From positions 1,276,179 to 1,340,178 of the forward strand of contig JAUJPP010000004.1 of NCBI GenBank assembly GCA_030562195.1: a stretch of DNA of 64,000 bases, read 5' to 3'. The first letter of the stretch is position 1. The number at the start of each line of letters is the position of its first letter. Source of the DNA: Nipponacmea schrenckii. Its lineage: Eukaryota; Mollusca; Gastropoda; Lottiidae. The position numbers and the translations under genes were made by a program. Positions 23,043-35,727 of this stretch are shown piece by piece. The notes beneath the pieces are model-generated. The model worked only from the letters and a program-made list of their open reading frames with translations. It was not told where the DNA came from and searched no databases.

Positions 23043-23362
23043 TAGGTCAGTTAAAATATTATCAAGTTTAGATTACTGATAGGTCACAATGACCTCATCA
23101 CTTGTTGTGTTGGTCTATATTTAAATCTGGTTTCTATGCTGGTTTCTATGTATGTATTGAAATATAATACCGTATTTTATTAGCCCCGATATTGCCGGGA
23201 CCGCGCAAGGACCTCGAGTTAAACGGAACATCGAGATTATCGATGTCGAAATAACGAGGTTTCACTGTATATAAATATAGGTCAGTTAAATATTATCAAG
23301 TTTAGATTACTGATAGGTCACAATAACCTCATCGCTTGTTGCGTTGGACTATATTTAAATCG
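23043..23362. repeat. Direct repeats around a MITE-like insert
   Basis: A sequence of about 85 bp (containing TTACTGATAGGTCACAAT) occurs at about 23043-23128 and again at 23279-23362. Between them, about 23170-23268 ends in CGAGGTTTCACTGTA, which resembles the termini of pogo/Tc1-type MITEs. I could not define matching inverted ends. Confidence 0.55.
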
Positions 23363-23640
23363 ATTATAACATTGTTAGTCGAGTTACCAGCGCTTGCGAC
23401 ATCGCGAATCATACTAAATAAATTACCCCCTCCCCCACAAGTTTTTCGGAGCCTCCTACGCCCCTTGGCACTGTCATATTTAATACATTTATTTTAACTA
23501 TCAATTAAACTGTGATAAAACTTAATATATCTTTTATACTGTAGTGTTTCTACGAAAACTCATTACAAATAGCCTATAGGACTGATTAGCAAGGATTTAA
23601 TATGTAACAAGTCGATCATCAGAAATACATGTGTAGAGGG
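23363..23640. other. Spacer before the 93-bp array
   Basis: No gene or repeat recognised; it contains a short GC-rich patch near 23425-23475. Confidence 0.4.
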
Positions 23641-26600
23641 TTACGATATTACAGGATTTGGTTTTGGCTGGATTGTTGGAGGTAGTATAGATGTAGTGAT
23701 CTGTTTGTGTGTATGGGTCTTGAGTAGTGAGGGTTGAGATGTTACAGGATTTAGTTTGTACTGGATGGTTGGAGGTAGTATAGATGTAATGGTCTGTATG
23801 TGTGTATGGGTCTTGAGTAGTGAGGGTTGAGATGTTACAGGATTTAGTTTGTACTGGATGGTTGGAGATAGTATAGATGTAATGGTCTGTATGTGAGTAT
23901 GGATCTTGAGTAGTAAGGGTTGAGATATTACAGGATTTAGTTTGGGCTGGATGGTTGGAGGTAGTATAGATGTAATGGTCTGTATGTGTGTATGGATCTT
24001 GAGTAGTAAGGGTTGAGATGTTACAGGATTTAGTTTGGGCTGGATGGTTGGAGGTAGTATAGATGTAATGGTCTGTATGTGTGTATGGATCTTGAGTAGT
24101 AAGGGTTGAGATTTTACAGGATTTAGTTTGGGCTGGATGGTTGGAGGTAGTATAGATGTAATGGTCTGTATGTGTGTATGGATCTTGAGTAGTAAGGGTT
24201 GAGATGTTACAGGATTTAGTTTGGGCTGGATGGTTGGAGGTAGTATAGATGTAATGGTCTGTATGTGTGTATGGATCTTGAGTAGTGAGGGTTGAGATGT
24301 TACAAGATTTAGTTTGGGCTGGATGGTTGGAGGTAGTATAGATGTAATGGTCTGTATGTGTGTATGGATCTTGAGTAGTAAGGGTTGAGATGTTACAGGA
24401 TTTAGTTTGTGCTGGATGGTTGGAGGTAGTATAGATGTAATGGTCTGTATGTGTGTATGGGTCTTGAGTAGTAAGGGTTGAGATGTTACAGGATTTAGTT
24501 TGTGCTGGATGGTTGGAGGTAGTATAGATGTAATGGTCTGTATGTGTGTATGGGGCTTGAGTAGTAAGGGTTGAGATGTTACAAGATTCAATTTGTACTG
24601 GATGGTTGGGGGTAGTATAGATGTAATGGTCTGTATGTGTGTATGGATCTTGAGTAGTAAGGGTTGAGATATTACAGGATTTAGTTGGGGCTAGATGGTT
24701 GGAGGTAGTATAGATGTAATGGTCTGTTTGTGTGTAAGGATCTTGAGTAGTAAGGGTTGAGATGTTACAAGATTCAGTTTGTACTGGATGGTTGGGGGTA
24801 GTATAGATGTAATGGTCTGCATGTGTGTATGGATCTTGAGTAGTAAGGGTTGAGATGTTACAAGATTCAGTTTGTACTGGATGGTTGGAGGTAGTATAGA
24901 TGTAATGGTCTGTATGTGTGTATGGGGCTTGAGTAGTAAGGGTTGAGATGTTACAAGATTCAATTTGTACTGGATGGTTGGGGGTAGTATAGATGTAATG
25001 GTCTGCATGTGTGTATGGATCTTGAGTAGTAAGGGTTGAGATGTTACAAGATTCAGTTTGTACTGTATGGTTGGAGGTATTATAGATGTAATGGTCTGTA
25101 TGTGTGTACGGGTCTTGAGTAGTGAGGGTTGAGATGTTACAGGATTTAGTTTGGGCTGGATGGTTGGAGGAAGTATAGATGTAATGGTCTGTATGTGTGT
25201 ATGGGTCTTGAGTAGTGAGGGTTGAGATGTTACAGGATTTAGTTTGTACTGGATGGTTGGAGGTAGTATAGATGTAATAGTCTGTATGTGTGTATGGGTC
25301 TTGAGTAGTGAGGGTTGAGATGTTACAGGATTTAGTTTGTGCTGGATGGTTGGAGGTAGTATAGATGTAATAGTCTGTATTTGTGTATGGGTCTTGAGTA
25401 GTAAGGGTTGAGATGTTACAGGATTTAGTTTGTGCTAGATGGTTGGAGGTAGTATAGATGTAATGGTCTGTATGTGTGTATGGATCTTGAGTAGTAAGGG
25501 TTGAGATGTTACAGGATTTAGTTTGTGCTAGATGGTTGGAGGTAGTATAGATGTAATGGTCTGTATGTGTGTGTGTATGGGTCTTGAGTAGTAAGGGTTG
25601 AGATGTTACAGGATTTAGTTTGTACTAGATGGTTGGAGGTAGTATAGATGTAATGGTCTGTATGTGTGTATGGATCTTGAGTAGTAAGGGTTGAGATGTT
25701 ACAAGATTCAGTTTGGGCTGGATGGTTGGAGGTAGTATAGATGTAATGGTCTGTATGTGTATGGGTCTTGAGTAGTGAGGGTTGAGATGTTACAGGATTT
25801 AGTTTGGGCTGGATGGTTGGAGGTAGTATAGATGTAATGGTCTGTATGTGTGTATGGATCTTGAGTAGTGAGGGTTGAGATGTTACAGGATTTAGTTTGG
25901 GCTGGATGGTTGGAGGTAGTATAGATGTAATGGTCTGTATGTGTGTATGGGTCTTGAGTAGTGAGGGTTGAGATGTTACAGGATTTAGTTTGTGCTGGAT
26001 GGTTGGAGGTAGTATAGATGTAATGGTCTGTATGTGTGTATGGGTCTTGAGTAGTAAGGGTTGAGATGTTACAGGATTTAGTTTGTGCTGGATGGTTGGA
26101 GGTAGTATAGATGTAATGGTCTGTATGTGTGTATGGGTCTTGAGTAGTGAGTGTTGAGATGTTACAGGATTTAGTTTGTGCTGGATGGTTGGAGGTAGTA
26201 TAGATGTAATGGTCTGTATGTGTGTATGGGTCTTGAGTAGTGAGGGTTGAGATGTTACAGGATTTAGTTTGTGCTGGATGGTTGGAGGTAGTATAGATGT
26301 AATGGTCTGTTTGTGTGTCTGGGTCTTGAGTAGTGAGGGTTGAGATATTACAAGATTCAGTTTGTGCTGGATGGTTGGGGGTAGTAAAGATGTAATGGTC
26401 TGTATGTGTGTATGGGTCTTGAGTAGTAAGGGTTGAGATGTTACTGGATTTAGTTTGTGCTGGATGGTTGGGGGTAGTATAGATGTAATGGTCTGTATGT
26501 AAGTATGGTTCTTGAGTAGTGAGGGTTGAGATGTTACAGGATTTAGTTTGGGCTACATGGTTGGAGGAAGTATAGATGTAATGGTCTGTATGTGTGTATC

Positions 26601-29459
26601 AGTCTTGAGTATTAAGGGTTGAGATGTTACAGGATTAAGTTTAGGCTAGATGGTTGGGGGTAGTATAGATGTAATGGTCTGTATGTAAGTATGGTTCTTG
26701 AGTAGTGAGGGTTGAGATGTTACAGGATTTAGTTTGGGCTACATGGTTGGAGGAAGTATAGATGTAATGGTCTGTATGTGTGTATCAGTCTTGAGTATTA
26801 AGGGTTGAGATGTTACAGGATTAAGTTTAGGCTAGATGGTTGGGGGTAGTATAGATGTAATGGTCTGTATGTAAGTATGGTTCTTGAGTAGTAAGGGTTG
26901 AGATGTTACAGGATTTAGTTTGGGCTGGATGGTTGGAGGTAGTATAGATGTAATAGTCTGTATGTGTGTATGGGTCTTGAGTAGTGAGGGTTGAGATGTT
27001 ACAGGATTTAGTTTGTGCTGGATGGTTGGAGGTAGTATAGATGTAATGGTCTGTATGTGTGTATGGGTCTTGAGTAGTGAGGGTTGAGATGTTACAGGAT
27101 TTAGTTTGGGCTGGATGGTTGGAGGTAGTATAGATGTAATAGTCTGTATGTGTGTATGGGTCTTGAGTAGTGAGGGTTGAGATGTTACAGGATTTAGTTT
27201 GGGCTGGATGGTTGGAGGTAGTATAGATGTAATAGTCTGTATGTGTGTATGGGTCTTGAGTAGTGAGGGTTGAGATGTTACAGGATTTAGTTTGTACTGG
27301 ATGGTTGGAGGTAGTATAGATGTAATGGTCTGTATGTACGTATGGGTCTTGAGTAGTAAGGGTTGAGATGTTACAGGATTTAGTTTGTACTGGATGGTTG
27401 GAGGTAGTATAGATGTAATGGTCTGTATGTGTGTATGGGTCTTGAGTAGTGAGGGTTGAGATGTTACAGGATTTAGTTTGTACTGGATGGTTGGAGGTAG
27501 TATAGATGTAATGGTCTGTATGTGTGTATGGATCTTGAGTAGTAAGGGTTGAGATATTACAGGATTTAGTTTGTACTGGATGGTTGGAGGTAGTATAGAT
27601 GTAATGGTCTGTATGTGTGTATGGGTCTTGAGTAGTGAGGGTTGAGATGTTACAGGATTTAGTTTGTACTGGATGGTTGGAGGTAGTATAGATGTAATGG
27701 TCTGTATGTGTGTATGGGTCTTGAGTAGTGCGGGTTGAGATATTACAGGATTTAGTTTGTACTGGATGGTTGGAGGTAGTATAGATGTAATGGTCTTTAT
27801 GTGTGTATGGATTTTGAGTAGTCAGGGTTGAGATGTTACAGAATTTAGTTTGTACTGGATGGTTGGAGATAGTATAGATGTAATGGTCTGTATGTGTGTA
27901 TGGGTCTTGAGTAGTGAGGGTTGAGATGTTACAGGATTTAGTTTGTGCTGGATGGTTGGAGATAGTATAGATGTAATGGTCTGTATGTGTGTATGGGTCT
28001 TGAGTAGTGAGGGTTGAGATGTTACAGGATTTAGTTTGTGCTGGATGGTTGGAGATAGTATAGATGTAATGGTCTGTTTGTGTGTATGGGTCTTGAGTGG
28101 TGAGAGTTGAGATGTTACAGGATTTAGTTTGGACTGGATGGTTGGAGGTAGTATAGATGTAATGGTCTGTATGTGTGTATGGGACTTGAGTAGTAAGGGT
28201 TGAGATGTTACAGGATTTAGTTTAGGCTGGATGGTTGGAGGTAGTATAGATGTAATGGTCTGTATGTGTGTATGGGTCTTGAGTAGTGAGGGTTGAGATG
28301 TTACAGGATTTAGTTTGTGCTGGATGGTTGGAGATAGTATAGATGTAATGCTCTGTGTGTGTGTATGGGTCTTGAGTAGTGAGGGTTGAGATGTTACAGG
28401 ATTTAGTTTGTGCTGGATGGTTGGAGATAGTATAGATGTAATGGTCTGTATGTGTGTATGGATCTTGAGTAGTGAGGGTTGAGATGTTACAGGATTTAGT
28501 TTGTACTGGATGGTTGGAGGTAGTATAGATGTAATGGTCTGTATGTGTGTATGGGTCTTGAGTAGTAAGGGTTGAGATGTTACAGGATTTAGTTTGTGCT
28601 GGATGGTTGGAGGTAGTATAGATGTAATGGTCTGTATGTGTGTATGGGTCTTGAGTAGTAAGGGTTGAGATGTTACAGGATTTAGTTTGTGCTGGATGGT
28701 TGGAGGTAGTATAGATGTAATGGTCTGTATGTGTGTATGGGTCTTGAGTAGTGAGGGTTGAGATGTTACAGGATTTAGTTTGGACTGGATGGTTGGAGGT
28801 AGTATAGATGTAATGGTCTGTATGTGTGTATGGGTCTTGAGTAGTAAGGGTTGAGATGTTACAGGATTTAGTTTGTGCTGGATGGTTGGAGGTAGTATAG
28901 ATGTAATGGTCTGTATGTGTGTATGGGTCTTGAGTAGTGAGGGTTGAGATGTTACAGGATTTAGTTTGTACTGGATGGTTGGAGATAGTATAGATGTAAT
29001 GGTCTGTATGTGTGTATGGGTCTTGAGTAGTGAGGGTTGAGATGTTACAGGATTTAGTTTGTGCTGGATGGTTGGAGGTAGTATAGATGTAATGGTCTGT
29101 ATGTGTGTATGGGTCTTGAGTAGTGAGGGTTGAGATATTACAGGATTTAGTTTGTACTGGATGGTTGGAGGTAGTATAGATGTAATGGTCTTTATGTGTG
29201 TATGGATTTTGAGTAGTCAGGGTTGAGATGTTACAGGATTTAGTTTGTACTGGATGGTTGGAGGTAGTATAGATGTAATGGTCTGTATGTGTGTATGGGT
29301 CTTGAGTAGTAAGGGTTGAGATGTTACAGGATTTAGTTTGGGCTGGATGGTTGGAGGTAGTATAGATGTAATGGTCTGTATGTGTGTATGGGGCTTGAGT
29401 AGTGAGGGTTGAGATGTTACAAGATTTAGTTTGTGCTGGATGGTTGGAGGTAGTATAGT
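23641..29459. repeat. 93-bp satellite array, about 62 copies
   Basis: The monomer contains GGATGGTTGGAGGTAGTATA and TGAGTAGTGAGGGTTGAGAT. Period 93 equals 31 codons, and on the minus strand two frames are free of stops in the consensus (one giving Thr/His/Tyr-rich repeats with DPYTHTDHYIY, the other PPTIQ-type repeats). Long open frames at 28222-29577, 24691-25008 and 23641-24591 arise from this. A double monomer near 26480-26880 is repeated, indicating local two- to three-monomer homogenisation. No domain is recognised and coding is unproven. Confidence 0.95.
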
Positions 29460-29577
29460 ATATTATGGAATCATCGAATGCGTGTTTTATATGCCAAAAT
29501 TTAAGATAGCCTTGCATAGCAAGGTGACATACGCTCACCAGCAGCTTTGATTGCAAGTTCAAAACATTGTTGTCCAT
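29460..29577 (-). other. Possible short 5' exon next to the 93-bp array
   Basis: An ATG at 29577 opens a frame of 41 unique codons that runs directly into the 93-bp repeat frame. It contains a possible splice donor, CTG|GTGAGC (about 29534-29545). The peptide has no motif known to me. The match to a donor and the real ATG are the only arguments for a gene; it may be chance. Confidence 0.2.
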
Positions 29578-29819
29578 TCACATTTGGTTTATTTCTATTT
29601 TATACAGAAATTTTAAGCAGACAAAATAAAAATTAAAAGAATCCATATATTAAAGAAATACATAAATAGTTTACATGTAGGCCTCAGTATAGAGACACTA
29701 TCTTAGTATAGAGTGTTTTAGCACTAAAAAATAAGGTGTCTCTGTTTTGTCAACTTGTTGTTATTCTTTGTCGGACGAAGTGTGTACAATAAATTAATTT
29801 ATTTGTTGGATATAATTAT

Positions 29820-29870
29820 GAATCGAACCCAGACGTGAACAAACAGTCTACAGTGTATTAGCACTTCGGA
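29820..29870 (-). other. tRNA-like promoter motifs, SINE relic?
   Basis: The minus strand reads GGGTTCGATTC (29820-29830), a near match to the Pol III B box, about 30 bp after a weak A-box-like GTGCTAATACACTG. No cloverleaf with paired acceptor ends can be drawn, so this is not a tRNA gene; a tRNA-derived SINE relic is the best guess. Confidence 0.25.
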
Positions 29871-29910
29871 CTAAACTGAAAGTATCTGTCTACATCAAAA
29901 CAACAGTAAA

Positions 29911-32900
29911 TCCCTCGTCTAAATGTTTTAAATTGGACATAAATGTGCCTGACTGTAAACTGACCATTATTTATGAATTGTACCCAAATGAACACATGTG
30001 TAATTTGTTACACCACCTCCTCAATTTACATGCAGCCTTGAGATATACTAAGGACGGATAATATCAATGTGGAGCAAACTTACAATAATTATAGTAATAG
30101 CAACTGTGTATAATAATGTCTGCTATTATAAAAGTCGATTTACTGGAGCACCTTTACCTAATACTTCATTACTGATATAGACCACTTGTCACACTGATCT
30201 TAGAAATGGTTTACTAGAATATTAGAACACTGCTGAATCAATGGGTTTTTTGCTCACTTCGTGGTTCTCACTAAGCTTTGAATAAACAAGGAGTAAATGG
30301 TTTAGTGCTAACATTGTTCAAAACCTTGGCCGAATTAATGGTATTGAGCAAAGATCGTTTATTGTAAATTCATCATCATAAGAAGGTAGTAAAAATCTCA
30401 ATATTCAGAATTAATATTTATTTATTTTTTTTCGTAGGTCGAACAATTGTTTGCTTCAATTTATGAATACCATGTACCAAAACCTACAGAAATGCGTCCC
30501 TGGACTTATCTGAATCTTGTAACTTAAAAAAGCCTACCATTAATTGTTATACGCCAAAACTATTTTAAAAACTTATGTAACTTATGTTCATGGATCATCA
30601 AGCCCCTTGTTAATACCGTAACAACATTTATTATTCTTATCGCCAATTTAAATGATATATATTTTTAAAGATAATTTGTAACCAAATGAAGGGAAGACAT
30701 TCAAGATATAAACCAAGTTGCCAGTCCTGTCTATTTCATTCTGGAAATTTAGAAAAGGACTTCTAATAACAACTTGGTGATTATAATTTTCATTTCGAAC
30801 ACGAATACAGAGGGATTAGATGGGGTCAACTAGGATTTGAAGTAGCTCAGCTTTCAGGACTGCGTTAAAGGCAGAACTTTTAGGGTGATGTACAGCTTTT
30901 AGGACCAAGTCCTTGGTAGTAGAACCAATTGCTTACTAGCAATAGACAATGTTGCTTTCTTCAAAGATCAAGGCCAGGAGGTCTTATGGACCATCTCTGG
31001 ATACCAAGATCCGGAGCTTGTTGACTTAGCTCCTATGCCTGTTTTGGCTTCTTTGTTATTTTATGATCCTTATAGACTGTCCTAGATATCGTAGAATAAG
31101 ACCTAGTCCACACACCTGCCTGGTTTAATCTCAACCAGAATCTACTTTCTTCCCTTCGTGATCAATGATCAAAGGTATATTTTTGGTTACATTTATTTTC
31201 AAAACTCTGTTTATCAGCAATGATGCTAATTAATCAGTTTTTGTTTAATTGTGATTAAATTAGGATTGTGCAATACTTTCTCCTAAAGCTAAACGTCAAC
31301 TACATCTAAACCTATTCAGTTCTAAAGGTATGATTCTTAGATACAGTCAGCTCAATAACATAAAATCTCTTTTTAATCCTGAAATAAATTGAAATTCTTC
31401 AAGACAAAACTATCCTCTTTATTTTCATTCCATTCTATCACAGGGACGACAGACTACAAAAAATATGTCGTAAGTACAAGATATATTAGAAGGGGTAATA
31501 TGTAATAAAAACCAATATATTTCTTGAACATCCTACTTAATTGTATCTACTCGATCAAAATTAATTTGTTTTAAAAGGGTTAATGATAAATGGAAAGTAT
31601 TTTTAATTACACGTTTATTTCGCTTAAATCTGTTCAGTAGATTTCTTACGCCTAACAAAAACAATATAGATCTAAGATGTTTACGTAAACTTTTAAATAA
31701 TTAAATTAACTATTGGATTTTTTAAGTTACAAATTTTAAATATGTTCAGGGACACATTTGGCTAGATTTTGATGTGAAGTTTTCATAAATTTTAGCTAAA
31801 TAAATAATTTTGCTTACAATGTTTTACACAGATTATTTTCCAAAACCAAATTGTAAGAATTCACCAGCAACCCAGTCCATTTTAAAAGCAAGAGTTACTC
31901 ATTTCTAATTTCTAGAAAGCATTATTTAAGAGCTTAAATAAGAACTTTTATATGAAAATTACATTTCAACTGATTCAAAACGGGAAATTCTTGAAACTAT
32001 GGTATCAACTGAGAAACAAACGAGTCAACTGAGAAACTAAAGAGTCAACTGAGAAACTAAAGAGTCAACTGAGAAACTATGGAGTCAAACTAGAAAACGA
32101 TGATTTCAGCAGATAAACTATAATATTTACTTAGAAAATTATGGTATTAACTTACAAAACTATTGTATTAACATGCACAACTATTGTATTAACATGCACA
32201 ACTATTGTATTAACTTACAAAACTATTGTATTTGCTTCACAAACTATTTTTTTACTTAGAAAACTATGGTATTAACTTCCTTTGATATTAGCTTTCAAAA
32301 CTATTGTATTAACATTCACAACTATTGTATTAACTTACAAAACTATTGTATTTGCTTCACAAACTATTTTTTTACTTAGAAAACTATGGTATTAACCTCC
32401 ATATGATATTAACTTTCAAAACTATTGTATTAACATTCACAACTATTGTATTAACATGCCAAACTATGTAAGTTACTTAGAAAACTATGGTATAACTGAG
32501 AATCTGGAAATGGAAGAAAACTACTTTGAAACTAGTTTTGTTAACTTATATCTTAGATGTCTTACAGACAAGAGGCAGTGCTCAAGCCACATGACCTAAT
32601 CTTTTACTACGTTAAGTTATTAAAATACGCGACCTGTTGATTATGTATAACAGAATAAAATTGTGAAGGTAGGAAATAAATTATAATAATAATCATGGAA
32701 GCTACAAACGTTCTTCTTAAGAAGATTATAAGCTCTTAGAAGGAAAAGTTGGACATATCAAAACATGGCTTATTTTCTGCCTATAAGTTCCTTATGAAAG
32801 TCATTTGAAATTTACAAATTCTGGCTGAAATAGAATCGAGTATGCTTGTAACAATTGTTTATAAGGGCCATTTTAGCAAGTAGTAGTAGTAGAACCACAA

Positions 32901-34071
32901 ATACATTCCTGTCTGTCTGTCTTGATGTAGAAATTGTGCTTTAGGTATTTGAGGTTTAAAACTGACACCGAGACAACTCCCTGAAGTACTGACACAGGCA
33001 TTAGCATTATAAAGTATATTGTATAACGATTTTTAGTGCAAATTTTTCAGTACTGATGTGAGTGTATAATGTTTTATCAATGATTGATAATACTGAAAAA
33101 TTCAGTATCAAATCAATTTATTGGTTTGGAATATGTATATTGTGTTATTATTTAAAAATTAAAGAATATCACTTCTTACCTGACTCTAGTTCTCTTCGTT
33201 CTGGAATTCTGTTTACTTTCTAGAATTCTGTTTTCTCATATGATAAATTTTAAGTTCAAAAGATCTTGGCTAAAACAGTTGGTTGGTACTAATGTAGATG
33301 ACGTCGTTTCCATCTGGAATTGGAAATTAAAATCACTGAATATAAAAATATACTATCCAAATTCTGATGTATGTCGGCAATTGTAAAGCTTAAATTTACC
33401 TTCAAAAAAATTAGATTATATTTCTTTTAAAAAATCCCATTAGTAAATTCCTCACAGAATTAAAATAAAAGAAACCTTACAATTCCCAATTGATGTTTGT
33501 TGTTCAATATTCTGTTCACTCTAATTCTTTTCTCAATTTTTGGCTTGAATTATCCACTGGATCTTCTTTGTAGTCTTCCTGTTATACTCCAATTGTGTTG
33601 ACATGGAAAAAAATATAAGAATTGTTTACTTAAAAATGAAAACCATAAACGTAATTTAAACATATCAAAACTAAATCTCGACGTTTTTAAAACTTAAAAG
33701 GGTCAGTAAACACATGAACAAAAGTTACACCAGAAAATCTTTCTATAATATGCTTTATTTATAATAAACCCTTCAATTAGTTTTGGCGTTTAAAAATTAA
33801 TGGTTTGGTTTTCGGGGTTTATATTTTACATAAAGAATGATTTAGGAGTAAATATAAAACAAAACGACCCTTTACTAAATAATACTTACCAAAACATCTC
33901 CATATAACTTACTTCTTGTTGATATCCTTAATGGCGGCTAAAACTCCCTGTACTGCTTAGGTAAATATTTGAATATGTTGAAACAATAGTGTGGGTGAAA
34001 AGTGTTCAGATAAAACTCACTGTAGTGGACAAGGATTGAATGATAGTGATTTGTGCTCAGATAGTTCAGTT
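29911..34071 (+). repeat. Segmental duplication, copy B
   Basis: Direct copy of 15703-20432. It lacks the LINE tail and the 455-bp block of copy A, but has an extra block of about 100 bp (about 30755-30865) and an expanded set of short repeats (32090-32480). Its right border coincides with the start of a Penelope relic. Confidence 0.9.
32090..32480 (+). repeat. Degenerate 20-24 bp repeats
   Basis: Repeated units based on AACTATTGTATTAACATGCA and AAAACTATGGTATTAACT, including a duplicated block of about 115 bp (around 32170-32285 and 32290-32400). Copy A has only three or four units at 18770-18870, so the expansion followed the duplication or was lost in A. Confidence 0.75.
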
Positions 34072-34072
34072 A

Positions 34073-34425
34073 AGTACCTGTTAAGTACAGAATTTTTTAG
34101 TTTGCTATGAACAAGGTTGTCATTTAAGTTCAGATTTGTGGAATATGCCACTATCATTTTCTGCTTTTAGACATTGGGGAATTTCTCTTGAAGACTCTTA
34201 TAATAGGAATGACCTATCTTGCTTGCTTTATTACTGGTTGTATTGAAGGGAACAACAAAGGGTGCTATGCCTACACTGTGGTGAATATTAAGTGTTATAG
34301 GTCTTGCTGTATTTAATGCCTGAACCCAATGGGCTTCTCTAGATTGACGGAATCTGGTAGTTTCATCTTCGGTCAAGTCGATTATATATTTTCTGATGAA
34401 CATATTATGGTACAATGATATTAAA
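34073..34425 (-). pseudogene. Penelope GIY-YIG C-terminal relic
   Basis: The peptide covers DETTRFRQSREAHW through VGIAPFVVPFNTTSNKASKI, the end of the Penelope protein found at 48-53 kb, plus the start of its 3' UTR. The GIY-YIG core is gone. It sits at the right edge of duplication copy B and abuts the SWIM-type exon, so it may mark a rearrangement point. Confidence 0.85.
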
Positions 34426-34426
34426 A

Positions 34427-34629
34427 AATAAAATAGCTGCCGGTACGTTGTTTGTAAGATTGAGGTGTTAAGCTCTGTTACCGGAATAGGTTTGACCAGT
34501 TGGTTTGACTGACTTCAACGACACACCCATTTACAAGGCTCTGATGTACAACTTCTTTTACCATAGTCTTGAAGGTAATCAAGAACTTCAAACAGAGTGG
34601 TTATGACATGCCGACAACATCCATCCATG
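34427..34629 (-). pseudogene. Exon with SWIM-type zinc-finger remnant
   Basis: After a good acceptor (TTGTTGTTACTTCAG at 34630-34644) the frame reads MDGCCRHVITTLFEVLDY, then CTSEPCKW, and after a TGA (about 34505) the same frame continues with KPIPVTELN. This Cys-x-His plus CTS.PC.W pattern is what I know from SWIM zinc fingers attached to YqaJ-type exonuclease proteins common in invertebrate genomes. The first CxC half would be in the preceding exon, which I do not see. The internal stop makes it a relic. The family call is by pattern memory only. Confidence 0.55.
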
Positions 34630-34639
34630 CTGAAGTAAC

Positions 34640-35143
34640 AACAAGAAAAAAAAATATATTAAATAATTAAGAAATAATTGATATTTTACAAGTTCCATTA
34701 TTAACTGATTATAAAATTAATGATGGAACAATAAACACAATATTCATTTCAATTCTCAAATACCGTTTAGCAAAATCCAATATAATAGCAACATAACACA
34801 TGACTTAATACAAGTTGTTTATTCATCAAGAATAAACCATTATGACTTGTGTTGAGTGAAGTAAGACATTTTTAGTTTTGTGTCGAGAATATGTTACGAA
34901 ACGTCTTTCACTGGTCTCTTGACATCAGTCAAATAAACGAAGCATCTTCTCCGTTGTAAAAGAATTATTGCATTAGTCTTCTTTGAAAAACATGTTCACG
35001 TGACAGTCACGTGAGAATAAAATGATTGAAACCTGCTCCCAGACAAGGGTAGATAACTCGCTTTATGTATACGAATTTAGTCAGTTCTATTTTTAGAAAT
35101 CATCTTTCTTCCTTCCTTGGTGGTTTTTGCATACCCATTTTTA
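34640..35143. other. Spacer, no gene seen
   Basis: AT-rich DNA. The one notable site is a pair of CACGTG E-boxes five bases apart near 34997-35013 (CACGTGACAGTCACGTG), a perfect palindrome apart from its centre. Confidence 0.4.
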
Positions 35144-35640
35144 TACGCCCACATGAAAATGTGGAGATATATTGCCATCACCCCTGTCCGTCCGTCGGTC
35201 CGTGCGTCCGCCCGTCAACAAATACTTGTGTACGCGATACAGACCAGAGTTTTTATCCGATTTGAATGAAACTTGGTATGTGCATTCATCTTGATAATAT
35301 CTCGGAGAAGTCCTTAAACAGTGCGATTTCAGATGTCTGTTTATGAGTTATTGCCCTTTATTAAATGAAAAAAAGTTAACATTTACTCGTGTACGCAATA
35401 GAAGCAATAGTTTTCGTCTGATTTTAATGAAACTTGGTATGTGTATTCATCTTGTTGAGTTATTGCCCTTGACTTAGTAAAACTGCGTCAGAAATATTTG
35501 CGGATGAAAAAAAAGCCACAATTGTTCAATAGATTTGATGAAACTTGAGTATTGAAATAGATAAGATGGTGGTCAAGTTTGATATTGACGATTTTCCATG
35601 AACAGTTTTTGAGTCTTTGCCCTTGACTTCAATATTCAGT
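35144..35640 (+). repeat. Dispersed repeat with GTCCGTCCGTC motif
   Basis: It starts with the short palindrome CCCACATGAAAATGTGG (35148-35164), then a GTCCGTCCGTCGGTCCGTG stretch, then two or three imperfect copies of TGAAACTTGGTATGTG.ATTCATCTTG (about 35268, 35428 and 35540), each followed by a GAGT(T/C)(A/T)TTGCCCTT-type sequence. This combination is typical of a dispersed non-coding repeat that I associate with molluscan genomes. It has no coding capacity. Confidence 0.6.
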
Positions 35641-35727
35641 GAATGTTTTTTGAGTTCTTGCTCAATTTATTATTCAAATTCAATGCTGCCAGTGAGCGTA
35701 TGTTGAATATATTTTCATAGATTTCAG

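Noticed and set aside
29820..29870. tRNA gene
   Set aside because: Box-like motifs are present but no acceptor or anticodon stems pair.
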